Source of the DNA: Fasciola hepatica
Taxonomy: Eukaryota > Platyhelminthes > Trematoda > Plagiorchiida > Fasciolidae
Length of the DNA: 64,000 bases
Reading direction: 5' to 3'
Assembly (NCBI GenBank): GCA_948099385.1
Contig: CANUEZ040000062.1
Span: forward strand, 2,783,501 to 2,847,500
A program made the position numbers and the translations under genes. The notes under the pieces are model-generated. The model worked only from the letters and a program-made list of their open reading frames with translations, did no database searches and was not told where the DNA came from. This document shows positions 32,873-43,495 of this stretch, one piece after another (the first letter of the stretch is position 1; each line of letters opens with the position of its first letter).

Positions 32873-33564
32873 CAGACCACGGCTCTTAACATTTTTGTCC
32901 AGTTTGGGAATTGGTACAGTTTCTCTATCAGGCTTACTCTTCCCGTGAAGTTTATAGCCAGTATCATTCGTTTGGTCTCGATATCATCATCATCAGCCTT
33001 GAGTACTATCAGCGTTGGCCACATCTCTTTAGTTGCCGTTAGGAAGTCCGGTCCCATTGTCCACATCCGCAACCCTTTTAGTGTTTTCAGGCTCCTTGAG
33101 CAGAAGTCGGCCGGGTTACTGGCGGATTGTACATAGTGCAATTGATCGGTTTTAGTCGACTCGTGGATTATAGTGAGTCTGTTGGCCACGAAAGTGTTAA
33201 AACGAGTGGAAGTGTTGTTTATGTAATGAAGTACGGTGGCTGAGTCCGTCCAAAGGTTTGTTTCCCAGTCTATCCGATTGAAGCATCTTCTAACCAGCGT
33301 CGCGGCTTTCACGGCCAGTACTGCTGCGGCCAGTTCCAGCCTTGGAAGGGACACCGCTTTCAGCGGAGCCACTCTCGCCTTTGGGAATAGTATCTGGCTG
33401 TGCCGCCCACAATCTGCATCCACCCAGCAGCCGTAGGCAACTATCCCGTAACCTATTTCTGATGCATCGGAGAATAAGTAGAGTTGGGCGCCGTTTGTGC
33501 ACTTGATTCCTGTTAAGCGTCTTTGTATTTTTATCTCACCAGGCTGTGCAACCAGTCGCGCCAT
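32860..33564 (-). pseudogene. BEL-B RNase H
   Basis: Frame of 234 codons: LYLFSDASEIGYGIVAYGCW (first catalytic strand, SDAS), ARVAPLKAVSLPRLELAAAV, ETNLWTDSATVLHYI (later aspartate), NPADFCSR and WPTLIV. This is the Pao-type RNase H order. Overlaps the integrase N-terminal frame by about 12 bases in another frame, which marks a frameshift and not a designed overlap. Confidence 0.85.
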
Positions 33565-34539
33565 CGCTTATCGTCGTCATCATGGAGAGGTTCGTCCCAA
33601 CCCGTCCCTCTTTGGCGCAGCGATTGCAGCAAGCACTTTTCCGTTAACAACCATGGCAAAACGAAACCTAGGGGGTCATAGAGGCTTGAGACTGGTGATA
33701 GGATTCCACTCCGTGTGACTGGTCGTTTGGGTAGGTCTAGAGTAAAAGTGAATTCGTCACCTCTGGGCTTCCATTGAAGACCAAGCGTGCGCTCCGTTCG
33801 TCAAGAGGATCCCAAAAGCTCTCTCTTACACTCCATTTCCTCGGACTTCGGTATAACATTGAGCACCTCTTGACTGCTTGAAGTCCATCTGGTGAGGTTG
33901 AATCCTCCGGCACTTAGAGTGGCGATCAGTTCGGTCATATAGAGAATAGCAGTATTTGGGTCGTCGAAGGAACACTGAAAATCGCCCACGAGAAGTGGTC
34001 CATTGCTCTTCCTAGCAAATTGCTGGTGCCGCCGAAACGCTTGAGGGTTTCCCGGAGGGCAAAATTAGCATAGGAGGGGGATGAAACCGTTCCAAAGGGA
34101 TGAACGGTCAGCCTGTACTCGTCAGGTGGTCGACTTGCGTCGTTTTCAGGCCACCAGAGAGGACGAAAGGCGTCCTATCTTTAACGGGCATCTTTACTTG
34201 TAGAAACATTTCACGTACGTCCACAGAGACGGCTACTTTTCCTAGCCGAAAACGACATAAAACCTCGACTAGTGGTGTTGTCCAGTCTGGGCCCTATAGT
34301 ATATGGTCGTTGAGTGACACGCCCTGACATTTCGCGGCACAGTCGAAAACCACTCTGACCTTCCCCGGTTTCTTTGGGTTCACGACCGGGTGATGGGGTA
34401 GATACCACCTCAAATTTGCGCTGATAGCAGCTGTATCTACTCTCTCTATATAACCCAAGTCGATGTTATGTTGCAGGGCTGGCGTGTATTATATCCTTAA
34501 TTGTGGTTCCCAGAGCAGCCTGGTTTCGAGGAAGCCTAA
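33565..34539 (-). pseudogene. BEL-B reverse transcriptase, motif C lost
   Basis: Traceable across frame changes: NPKKPGKVRVVFDCAAKCQG, LLGPDWTTPLVEVLCRFRLG, motif A VAVSVDVREMFLQV (aspartate kept), YRLTVHPFG, then at 33985 the motif C place reads LVGDF in place of YVDD, so the first catalytic aspartate is gone; next DDPNTAILYM and GGFNLTRWTSSSQEVLNVIP. A connection region (LGLQWKPRGDEFTF, RSGILSPVSSLYDPLG) leads to RNase H. Inactive. Confidence 0.8.
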
Positions 34540-36195
34540 TTATTTCAGAGCCATTTCTCGGCTGTTTGGCATGGGCTTCATGTTGGGTCTCCACCATACA
34601 GGAACCTCGAAACGACCTTCTGCATACTTGACGTTCTCGGCTACCATTTCCAAAGCCAACCTATCTTCTCGTGATAGGGCATCCCTATCCATGGCCAGGT
34701 CGGCAAATTTGGTGTTATGCAGTCGTTGGAATGCCTGTTCAATGTTCGCCGTTTCCACCGAAGTGCAGTTGATTTGGATTAGTTTGCTGAATCTGCCGTC
34801 TGTACTACCATATAAAGTCCAACCAAATATAGTGCATACTGCATAGGGTGCTTTGCGGCTTCCTATTCTTTGATCCAGGACCCAATGCGCTTCCGGTATA
34901 TCACAGTCGATCAGCAGATCAATTTCGTTACTCTGCCACTCCTCGATCGTAACCCCATCGAGATGCGGCCACTGAGTCAGAATCGATTGCACTGACTGAG
35001 GTGCTCTCATCGGCAGGTCCTTTATGGTGAATGCTTCTAGAGTTTCCGCTCTATCGTTGCTGACCAAGGAAACGAGTTTTAGGTGCAGTTTGGTCAACTG
35101 GATGACTTCGGTGCCACCCACTGTGCCCACTGCTAATGAAGATTGATTCCCTCTGATCCCATATCTCTCTGTGAACTCCTTCCTTACTAGCGTGGTGTCC
35201 GAGCCACTATCTATGAAGGCTAAGGCTTTGACCACCCCAGTTGGGGTCACTACTCCCAAGGCAACTACGCCTAAACGTACCGGTTTATTGGCAGACCGCG
35301 ATGTTGAACAAATAACACTGGGCTTCGTGCTCGCCTCGGGTAGGGTTACTCTCGCCTGGTGCAGCAACCGATGGTGTCTGCACGTGCAGCCCTCGTAACC
35401 ACATCGGTTCCTTGTCCTACAAGCTGCCGCCCGGTGCGTGGTGTTGAGACAAATAAAACACGCTCCTGCCATCCTCGCCATTCCCCACCGTTCGTCTATT
35501 GTGGCGTTGCCGAACTTGGGGCATTCTGGTAGTCCACGGCTAACACCACAGGATCCGCAATTTGGTTGCGCCGTGGCATCGCGTGAAATGGTGTGCACAT
35601 TGGTCCAAGTTTGGTATCTTGGTTGTTCCCGTACAGGGGTTTGAGCCTGGCTAGTACTGGGCTTGTTTACTCGGTTACTGTCCCGGATAAGTCGGCCAAA
35701 TCTACTGTCGACTCTCTTGGTTTGCCTGTCCAAGTATTCTGTCCAGTCCCCGAAGTTATCCTCCCGGTGGCCACGGCCTATCCGTTCTGCTTCTTCCGCC
35801 CACCGACCCTGTAGTTCGGGAGAAAGGTGACGGACTATGCCTTCCAAAGTGTGCATGGCATCTAGGTCAGCCCTGTAACCTAAATGGTCGAGGGCTGTTG
35901 AGCAGTTTTGCATCTTCATCACCAGGTCGGCCATTGTGTAGACATCGCCCTCGGTTCTCTTTACCTCTAACATCACGCCCTCTATTAGGTTACGGGCTAC
36001 TTTGAAAGGTTGACCAAACAATCCCCTAGAATCTTCTTTGCTCTTGTGTAGCCTTGTTCCGGGTCGAGCATGGCACACCCGTCGATAGCTTCTCTTGATC
36101 GGCCTCGACAGTAGTGAATGAGGTAGAGAAGCCTTTGCCCAGGGTAGGTTACCTTATTTTCAACGAATGTCTCGAACTGCCTGACAAACTTGCAC
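34540..36195 (-). pseudogene. BEL-B gag C-terminal part and protease
   Basis: A long open frame (512 codons from 36078) that begins upstream at the CR1-L junction with KFVRQFETFV. Order: capsid-like GDVYTMADLVMKMQ, HLSPELQGRWAEEAERIGRG and NFGDWTEYLDRQTKRVDSRF, then zinc knuckle CFICLNTTHRAAAC (CX2CX4HX4C intact), a second Cys/His cluster CGYEGCTCRHHRLLH, then the aspartic protease TPTGVVKALAFIDSGSDTTL with the DSG triad, and SILTQWPHL. It continues into the RT linker AHWVLDQRIGSRKAP. A single frameshift lies near 36080. The N-terminal gag part is at 42222-42500. Confidence 0.85.
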
Positions 36196-36231
36196 TATTA
36201 ATATTAATGGTTTATTTCGGGTACACCCGAA
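36196..36231 (-). other. 3' terminal hairpin and short tail of CR1-L copy 3
   Basis: On the element strand TTCGGG-TGTA-CCCGAA (36216-36231), a perfect six-pair stem, followed by ATAAACC and ATTAATATTAAT. Arms differ from copy 1 (TTGACC/GGTCAA) and the copy at 16720 (TCGACC/GGTCGA). Confidence 0.7.
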
Positions 36232-38149
36232 GCATTCTCGATTGCATGATCATATGATACAGGTGAGGTCACAAAAAGGTTCCTTGGATATTTATTTGGG
36301 TAAATGCAGCCTAAAAGTGTACAGGTTTTAGTGGTCGCACGAACGATTGCCCGGCAAATTTGAGTTTGAAGGTCGGGTGGACGTACATTTGCGAATTGAG
36401 TGAAATAGGCTCCGCCGTCGAGATAGGTGATGAAGTAAAGCGGTGATGAAGTAAGAACGCGCAGTATTTTGGATAGCGTCGATGTAAAGTCGCAAGGGTG
36501 AGTAAACTGACAAAGAAAACTTTCGAAAAAGCACCAACGAAAAATTGGAAAATTTTGGGTGATGAAGGACATGCACTTGAACCAGTAGTCCAGATGACCT
36601 GGAAAATAGCAGAAATATAATACCTCAGGATTTGTGGTGTCCTTCGAGGAGGGGGAATGCGTAAATGAAACAGTCCGTTTAACCACGGAATTGGTATTTG
36701 CTATTCATCAAGAGGTTGTGGAGAACGCCCTCATAAAGAGGTGGATGTAGCTGCCCGAGCCTGGAAATTTCACTGGAGCAGAGTGACGAAAGTTGACAGG
36801 TGAGTGAAACATGATTCGAATAAAGGGTTCGTTTCAGGTTAATTGGTGAACACAATTTGACAACAGCAGTTGATATACGATGATCTTATGAAGTCTCAAG
36901 GGGGTGGTGCATAAACGATACTGTCAAAACATGTAAAGAATCGCTTAACGGGATGCACTGGTAAGAGTCTGACATGGGGTATTTGGGAAACAACTGGAAG
37001 GTCAGTAAATTGGCATACGTATAGTTCATTGCCAGCAAAGGTTTGGAGAAATCGCTTTCGCAGTGTCGAACTATTTTTGTCCTGGATTGTGAATACTTCA
37101 TTGCCAATGCAACTGTTATAAAATGCAAATGGCTGAATGAGAAAAGGTGCAACGAAAGGATACACTGAACATAGAGGTGGTGTCACGCCGATGAAGCGCT
37201 GGAAGGAGGACCATTTCGTTTTGTGTGGAATTGTTGGCAGGTGAGAGACGAATCTTTAAATGATGGTTTTGTTTAGATAAATGTAGTTGTGACATACAAA
37301 TTAACAATTGGATGAATGGTCTCTTCAAGAGTATACCAGGAATTGTCATATTCATAATGAAGATCTGAACAGTGAAACCGTTTCATGTTTTGGGGTACAG
37401 AATCCGGTAACTGGATATAATAGAATGAGGGTAAACATGGCATCAGTTCAGACAAATAAAAGATACGTCGATGGATATAAATGCCAGTACGGTGAACCTT
37501 GTTCAGGAACGTTGAAGGAGGCAATGGGTGGCAGCAGTAATATGCAGGGTATGTTGTTTTTTAATCCGCAGTTGGCACTAGTGAGCGAGGCTGGCCGTGC
37601 GCTGGACACTCAACCTGAAAACCAATTCTGTGACAGGAGGTGCGATCCGCCGGCCTAGTTGCGCCCACGTATCATTGCGGTTGGCCTGCACGCCCGATGT
37701 GCGCCGGCCAAAGTGGTGGATCTGACCGCGCCTCGCACCGTTGTGATTGACATGAGTTTTCTTGGTGGGGCCAAACGGCCGTAGGCATCAGGAAGTCCGC
37801 GATCAGGCACCAGGGGATCCCGGAACGTAACCAAGGAAGCATCATTCGGGTAGCGTATGAATAGTCAACGGTCAGGTAGATGCGTAGGCCGGGTTAGTGA
37901 CCGGTGTGGTCTCCAGAGTATTAGGAGTCATTGAGAGAAAGGTACGCACGAATGAAGGTCTGGAAATAGAGAAAAAGTAGAGGAGCGCAGTCTGGGATGC
38001 TCCCAGCTGAGGATAAATCAGAATCGATACAAAGAGGCAACAATAATAGACAGTGACTCTCTGAGACTAGTTTTTCGATTGCAGAAGGCGGAAAAACTAA
38101 GAATGGTTATTTAAACTCATCTGTCATAGACCGCCGGTGTTTGCGCGAT
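36196..38149 (-). repeat. 3' UTR of CR1-L copy 3
   Basis: Pyrimidine-rich on the element strand and without a supported gene. Its part near 37560-38020 aligns with 7080-7560 of copy 2 (shared GTGCGAGGCGCGGTCA and GGCGTGCAGGCC). It has no AT microsatellite and no 135 bp block, so the UTR is modular between copies. The end shares the sequence CACCTGTATCA...GATCATGCA with copies near 13900 and 48960. Confidence 0.65.
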
Positions 38150-38946
38150 TCAAAAGTCTAGACCCTTCTCATAGGCTTGGTCATCGGACATGTCTACATT
38201 TAGGAGCCGTAAGGTTTGGGTAACCGTGGGGAATTTATCCAACGCACTTCTAAACCGATGGCTGGAAGTAGAACTGCGTATTTCTAACGGTAATTTATTC
38301 CATAAGTTAGAGTACACTATGATGAAGAAATGTGAACGTAAGCTGGTGTTGGTAATAGGGGTTGAAAGGGTTAGAATTCTAGAACGTAGTGGATAGCTAG
38401 AAACGGGCGCAAAGTGCAGTGGATTAGAAGTATATGTCCGACTGTGAAGGATGTTATACAAAAAGATGAGGTTCAGTTTCATACGGCGAAGCCATAAAGG
38501 GTCTAGTTTAAAAAATAAGCAGCGTTCTTTATAAGTGAGGGCTGAGCTCCATCCAATCAGTTGCTTGGTAAAACTACGTTGAACTGACTCGATACCAATT
38601 CTGTCTGATTTCTGCATACTAGAAAAGATCAGTGGGCAGTATTCTAATAAAGGCCTGGCATGAGATTTATAAAGGAAAAGAATGCAGTCTTGAAGTTGGA
38701 AGAAGCGAAATATTAGCCCTAGACACTTTCTGGCCTTAGCGACTTGGAGGGCCGAATATTCCGAGAAATTAAATGTGCAGGAATGGTTCAAGCCAAGGTC
38801 CCGAACTATTTGCTTGTTAGCAATGGTTGAACCACAAACGGTTAAAGATCCTGGAGGTAGCTTGCATTTATATGTAAGAACCTCACATTTGTCGGCGGAA
38901 AAATTCATCCGCAAGTTGAACACCATCTATGGAGAGCAGATACGTC
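38150..38946 (-). pseudogene. CR1-L copy 3 RT thumb and C-terminus
   Basis: Frame of 258 codons: LRMNFSADKCEVLTYKCKLP, IVRDLGLNHSCTFNF, SHARPLLEYCPLIFSSMQKS, RSFTKQLIGWSSALTYKERC, NLWNKLPLEIRS and the last residues YEKGLDF before TAG. It is one base out of frame with the RT palm: a single-base loss near 38905, just after HRWCS. Otherwise intact. Confidence 0.85.
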
Positions 38947-40229
38947 TTAAGAGATGCTCGAGATAGCCGAGGCGATGCATTCAGGCTTGAATGAGTAGAC
39001 AATTTTAATGTCATCAGCAAAAAGAAGTGGGGTACCATGGCTCACCGGGAGGAATATGTCGTTTATATACATGAGGAACAACAGAGGGCCAAGGACGCTA
39101 CCCTGTATAACACCGCTTGTAACTGGTTTAGGCTTGGAACAGTGTCCGTTTATCGAGACAACCTGAGAGCGATTAGACAGGTAAGAATTGATCCAAGATA
39201 GTAAAGGGTCAGTAATGCCAAATGATTGGATTTTGGCCAGAAGACGTGGGTGTGGCACGCGGTCAAATGCCTTTGACATATCCAAGTAAAGTACTATAAG
39301 GGCCATTCCACCGTCTGCCATTTCAGTGATGAGATTTAAAAAATCGAGCTGGCAGGTTGCGCAAGATCTTGATTGAAGGAAGCTGTGTTGTCGAGGATTA
39401 ATAACGTCCAATTGAAAGAGGTGCTTGACGATGTGTTCTTTTACGATTTTTTCCATTAGCCCAGAGAGGACAGGTGTATGGGTAATGGGACGGTAGTTTG
39501 TTACCTCATGCAGTGGACCTTTCTTGTGATGCGGGATTATGACTGAGCATTTCCAGTTTGCAGGCACCAGACTGGAGTTCATTGATAGGGTAAATATATT
39601 CAGTAGTAGGTAAGGTACGTCAGGTCTGCATTTAACTATTGCAGTGGGCGGTAAGCCGTCAGGTCCTGGGTAAGATGATGGCTTGAAAGTGGCTAATAAT
39701 TGTGAGATAATTGAGGCGTCAAATTCCACTGTGGACAGAGTTGAAGCGGTAACTAGGGGAAGAGGCGGAGGGTCAACATTAATAATAGGGGCCATAGTTG
39801 AGGCGAAGAATGAGTTGAAGACCTCTGCAATAGAAAGGGGAGTAGAGACGGATACACTGTCCATTGAAACAGTGTGCGGGATATTACCATGATTATGAGA
39901 GGTTCTGGTCCTGTACAATAATGACAGTCGAAGAGATCTATTTTGGTGTCGCAGAGCTTTTGTTTCCTGGTTACGTGGTGTAGTTTCTTCAAGCCTTTGG
40001 ATAGTAGAAGTGAGGCGAAAAAGTTGAATAAGAATTGCAAAGTCGTGTATTTTCATGAATTTTTTGGAGCTTGGCATACTTTGTTTGCAGCGAAATGATA
40101 TGGGATTTCCTATTATTCCTTTGCTGGGGGAGGTAGGTAATCCTATTAAGACATCTGAAGAACTGTGCATAGAAAATATCAGTGGCGTTTTGTGGGTCAC
40201 GAGAGAGAAAAAACTCACTCCAATCAGCT
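38947..40229 (-). pseudogene. CR1-L copy 3 reverse transcriptase palm
   Basis: Open for 423 codons. Motifs: GPDGLPPTAI, VIIPHHKKGPLHEVTNYRPI, PRQHSFLQSRSC, motif A LIVLYLDMSKAFDRV (aspartate present), motif B SGVIQGSVLGPLLF and motif C LLFADDIKIVY, fully intact. Ends at TAA 38947-38949, which interrupts the frame before the thumb. Joined to the endonuclease frame by a frameshift near 40020. The best-preserved RT of its family in the window, as expected for the innermost layer of the nest. Confidence 0.9.
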
Positions 40230-41457
40230 TGTCGAATGGTAGCAGGGAGAACCTTCCAGTCAGGGAGAGGAGAGGGTTTGATGCAGTGTGATTTCAGGTT
40301 AGGCTGTGGCTGAGTGGGAATGCGGCAGTTAACCAGATTGTGATCGCTACCGGGCAAACTTCGGGAGATTGAGACAAATATATGAGGGACGCCATGAGTG
40401 AAAATGAGATCTTAAGTGCTGTTTTTTCTCGTAGGAGAGCGAATATGCTGTACCCACCCTCCTACAGTAATACTTGTTACAAATGGTAAAAGGTTTGCGG
40501 GTGCAGATAAAGATGGCCAAGCTATCTTGGGCAGGTTAAAGTCACCAGCAATAACTTTTATACTTGAGGGCAGTAAGGATAGGTATTCAAACGCATCAAT
40601 TAGATATGAGAGTCCGGAGAAATTTTCGCTTGGTGGACGGTGAACACATCCAACATGAGGTTGAGAGCCAGGAATGTGGACAGTTAACCAAAGTGAACCG
40701 GGAATAGAGTTGAGTGGATGATGATGAAGTGCCGTTGTATTAAAGGTTCGCTTGACAAATGCCAAACAACCTCCACCGCGTCGAGTTTCCCTATTTACTC
40801 TGAGGACATTGTAGCCTACAAGATAAATCTGGTCTGTTGGAGTGTAATTGGTTAACCAAGTTTCAGTGATCAAGATTATATCATAATTAGAACTAGTGGC
40901 CAGATACTGTAAGTGCCGAATTTTGTTTATTATGGATCGTCTATTAAAAAGAACCAAAGAGACACTGTTATTGGTATTTAGTTTTGGGGAATTCGGTTGG
41001 TCAAGTAGATTGTGTGGTGCGGAACAGTCTAGGTTCCTGGTCTGACTGGCATGTCCATATGCAGGTGGCAAATCAGCGCCGTGAATTGGGAGGTTTGGTC
41101 TCTGAGCTGTTGCGTGGTATGGCGCGATGTTGGAAAACGGAGGGCTGGTTACGCTATGGTGTCGGGCGGTGCTAGGATCCGATGTAGACAAACCCCTTAA
41201 GAAGTGCGGGATGTCTGAAGTGTCCGATATAACGACATTTCCATTTGTCCGAGGAGGGTTGAAGATACGAGACTGCATAACAGTGTAGTCCGTTAACAGC
41301 TCCGGTTTGGAATACAGATTTTCACACGAAGGTAGGGTTAGCGAATGGGCAGCCGGCAACTTTGACACATGGCATTGTCAAAGGTAGGGCACAGACGGTG
41401 GTGGAATGTGCCTAAGGAAACAATGGCCATTATTTGGTGCGATGTTATCAAAGGAAT
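40230..41457 (-). pseudogene. CR1-L copy 3 endonuclease, one nonsense codon
   Basis: AP-like endonuclease. Motifs: SLVLFNRRSIINK (asparagine), DIILITETWL (glutamate), RRGGGCLAFV (basic loop), VIAGDFNLPKIAW (aspartate, asparagine), DLIFTHGV and PGSDHNLVNCRI (terminal SDH). All catalytic residues are present. TAA 40412-40414 interrupts the frame between the GDFN and DLIF strands; the same frame then continues through SDH to about 39989. The region before FNRRS (41200-41457) is a low-complexity linker. Would nick the genomic target strand. Confidence 0.85.
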
Positions 41458-42213
41458 TTAGAGGATTTGTCCATCGGAGAGAGGGTCTAAGGAATGATGG
41501 GGCATGCCATACATTATCTGAGGACGGTTTGGCGTTAGTGGATTCGATAGGGCCTCCAGCATAGAAGAAGCTTGTAGGCTCATAGGGTTTACAGGTTTGT
41601 TAGTCAGAGGGAGCTGAGGCGGGTCGCCTGTGTTGTGGCTGTAGGGCCCGATGCCCGCCTGAACTCCACAGCCGGCATCTGAATAGGGAGGATCGTGAAG
41701 TGGGGTGAAGACCTGGTAGCTGACTTGAGGGAGGGGTGGCAGCTGTTGATAGTGGCTGGGGGGGTTAGTTGGTTGCATGCCTGTTGAGCAGTGCTTACCG
41801 AGCTTGGTCATCATAGCTCTAGGTGTATGCGGCGGCGGCGGCAGTATAGTCGCAGTCATATTATGAGGCCTCCAGGTGGACGTACTAGGCTGTAGAGATG
41901 ATGTCACTGGTAGATCAGTTGTCTTGTGGCTAAACTGGGATGGAGAACTTCTGGGTAGATTTGTGGAAGACCCTGAAAATGTGGAATGATGGGTTTGATG
42001 AGGTCGATTTTTGCTATTTATTTTAGCGGACGTGGTAGGTGGGGAGGCAAGGTGACGACGTTTTCCTGGTGGTTGGGTCGGTGACACATGCGGCGATATG
42101 TCTAAGTCTATGGTCTCTGCTGGCGTCATGTACACCGATGGCAATGCCGATGTATTTCTCACCGCAGATTTGCTACCCTGGGTTTTCGCCACATTTAACC
42201 TTTGCCTGATGGG
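41458..42213 (-). pseudogene. CR1-L copy 3 proline-rich ORF1-like frame
   Basis: About 250 codons rich in Pro, Ser and Thr (PPPPHTPRAMMTKLGKHC, YQQLPPLPQVSYQV). No zinc finger, coiled coil or known domain is visible. It ends in TAA 41458-41460 and lies directly upstream of the endonuclease. It has no ATG at its beginning: the frame stays open to the insertion junction (KPIRQRLNV before AKTQG). It could be the N-terminal part of the single ORF, an ORF1 of unusual type, or the 3' end of an ORF1 truncated during insertion. Function unknown. Confidence 0.5.
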
Positions 42214-42221
42214 CTTTACAC

Positions 42222-42500
42222 GAACGTTTTGTGATGGCTTGCCCGTCGAAAACCGTAAGTTCCACTCTTGGCAAATCGATCGACGGTGTTTTACAGTCGG
42301 CGACCGGCGTGGGGTTCCCTATCTTATTGCACCCTGATCTATCGGAAGTGTCGAAGTCGCTGGTCTCATGCTCACTCTCTTTCTGTATACACTTCTTTTC
42401 TGCTTCCTGTGCCAGAGACTTGATGTGTTACTTCCTGTCCGGCCTCCAATGTTTTCGATCCTATTCTTGGCATTTTGCGTGTTTTTCCTCGTTCCAAACT
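42222..42500 (-). pseudogene. BEL-B gag N-terminal part, upstream of the CR1-L insertion
   Basis: On the minus strand, after the leader: ALEAGQEVTHQV-like start, then TSDFDTSDRSG, NPTPVAD, SIDLPRVELTVFDGQAI. It matches BEL-A gag (ESGQEVMQQV, YDLSDRSG, LPRVKLTVFDGRS) but lacks about 150 bases that BEL-A has at 25750-25900. Ends at the CR1-L junction near 42220; gag continues at 36195. Confidence 0.75.
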
Positions 42501-42514
42501 GATCCGTTGAGTAT

Positions 42515-42892
42515 TGTAACGAACGTTTGAGCAATGCGTAGACAAATTCGCAACCGATCCCGAAATCAAGAGGCGATTATCCGTGATATTCTACGATACT
42601 AGATTATTGAATGAAAAATGACACCAAAAAGATACAAACCTCAATACTGAGATCACAAGGACTCAACAACGAGAAACCGAATAGCGGCGTGTGAGCAAAC
42701 AGCACGTGCGTCACGCAGGTCCTGAACAAGGACATAATAAAGTGGCGCTCTGGGCGCGAGCAAACAACAATTGGTCCATAAAACAACCAGTTCGTACAGA
42801 CAAGTCAATGGTGTGGGCAAATGAGTGATGTTAGGAAAAGCACTGAATCGTGAGGGTTGAAAAAGGTGGATTTTCCACGACCGGTCGTTACA
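42515..42892 (-). repeat. BEL-B 5' LTR
   Basis: Plus strand TGTAACGAACG to CGGTCGTTACA; 378 bases with perfect-ended TG...CA. Pairs with 30264-30641. Followed on the plus strand by CCGTG (42893-42897), the right copy of the target duplication. Confidence 0.85.
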
Positions 42893-43180
42893 CCGTGCCC
42901 TATGGCATACGGTGGCCCTTCAATTCTCCGCGGGCCAGTCATCGCGGTTGCGTAAAGGAAAGCCTGATCCGGTCCACCGATCAAATATTTCTGTCGATCA
43001 TTTAGCAACAGCCGCCCGACGACGAAAATTTGAGCGCCGTCTGAACAACCACCCACTGATTCTGGCAACCAACGGCGACCCCACCCATCTGGCTCTCACC
43101 CAGAAGGTTTTATTGATGTTAAGATCGAACGAGGGCTTCCAAGGACCGATAAACCTTCGTAGGAGCCACCTCCACGGATA
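42893..43180 (+). pseudogene. BEL-A integrase, right half
   Basis: After CCGTG the plus strand reads on in the integrase: WPFN, then ASHRGCV, matching WHFN and ASHRGGVWERM in BEL-B, then LLMLRSNEGFQGP matching LLLLRSNAGATTP. The catalytic glutamate position reads VKES in place of VWERM. Frame changes near 42955 and 43010. Continuity with 30258 is direct when the insert and one CCGTG are ignored. Confidence 0.8.
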
Positions 43181-43495
43181 GAGGCACGCAAAGTATCTTG
43201 CAAAGTTTTTTTGAGGCGATGGCTTCGACAGTACCTACCGGCTCTGCCAGATTGACAGAAGTGGCTGGTCAAAACAAGACCTTTATTGGTTGGGGATGTA
43301 GTGGTGATCGCAGACGAACACGCGCATTTCAGCGCCCGGCCTTTGGGCGTGTTTATGGAAACCATCGGAACCTCTGACGAAATGATAAAGGCTGTGAACT
43401 CAAAGGCCGCCAGCGGAATGCTAATCCGCGACGTACGCAGTACCAGCCTCCTCGAGAGTGAAGACGGAGAAGCCGATGTCAAGGAAACCCGGTAG
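43181..43495 (+). pseudogene. BEL-A DUF5641-like domain
   Basis: Reads GDVVVIADEHAHFSARPLGV, then VVRANKGDILRV-equivalent MLIRDVRSTSLL and DGEADVKETR before TAG. It aligns with 31382-31720 of BEL-B (GDVVILVESHLHKDNRPAGV). The N-terminal YLPAL...QKW part is in another frame just upstream. Confidence 0.7.

Larger units (their letters stand above)
36196..42213 (-). mobile_element. CR1-L copy 3, minus strand, inserted in BEL-B gag
   Basis: About 6.0 kb, the most complete CR1-L copy here: proline-rich ORF1-like frame, endonuclease, RT, thumb, 1.95 kb UTR and terminal hairpin with a short AT tail. It separates gag at ...FDGQAITKR from KFVRQF. Flanks GTGTAAAG and GTGCAAG (element strand) look like an imperfect 7-8 base target duplication. 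The frame of the first ORF is still open at the 5' junction, so it may be slightly 5'-truncated. Confidence 0.85.
30264..42892 (-). mobile_element. BEL-B: BEL/Pao LTR retrotransposon, minus strand, inside BEL-A
   Basis: Two 378-base LTRs (30264-30641 and 42515-42892) flank, on the minus strand, gag (split by a CR1-L insertion), protease, RT, RNase H, integrase, a DUF5641-like domain and a 3' UTR. It is flanked by CCGTG duplications. LTRs differ at about 14 of 378 positions by hand count. Without the CR1-L insert it is about 6.6 kb. Better preserved than BEL-A: zinc knuckle, protease DSG and integrase core residues are intact, but RT motif C is lost. Confidence 0.9.

Noticed and set aside
36204..37355. 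Minus-strand frames of 80-160 codons
   Set aside because: They lie in the pyrimidine-rich CR1-L UTR in several phases and have no domain.
41458..42192. GTG start for the proline-rich frame
   Set aside because: GTG starts are not expected in a eukaryote; the frame is open through it to the insertion junction.
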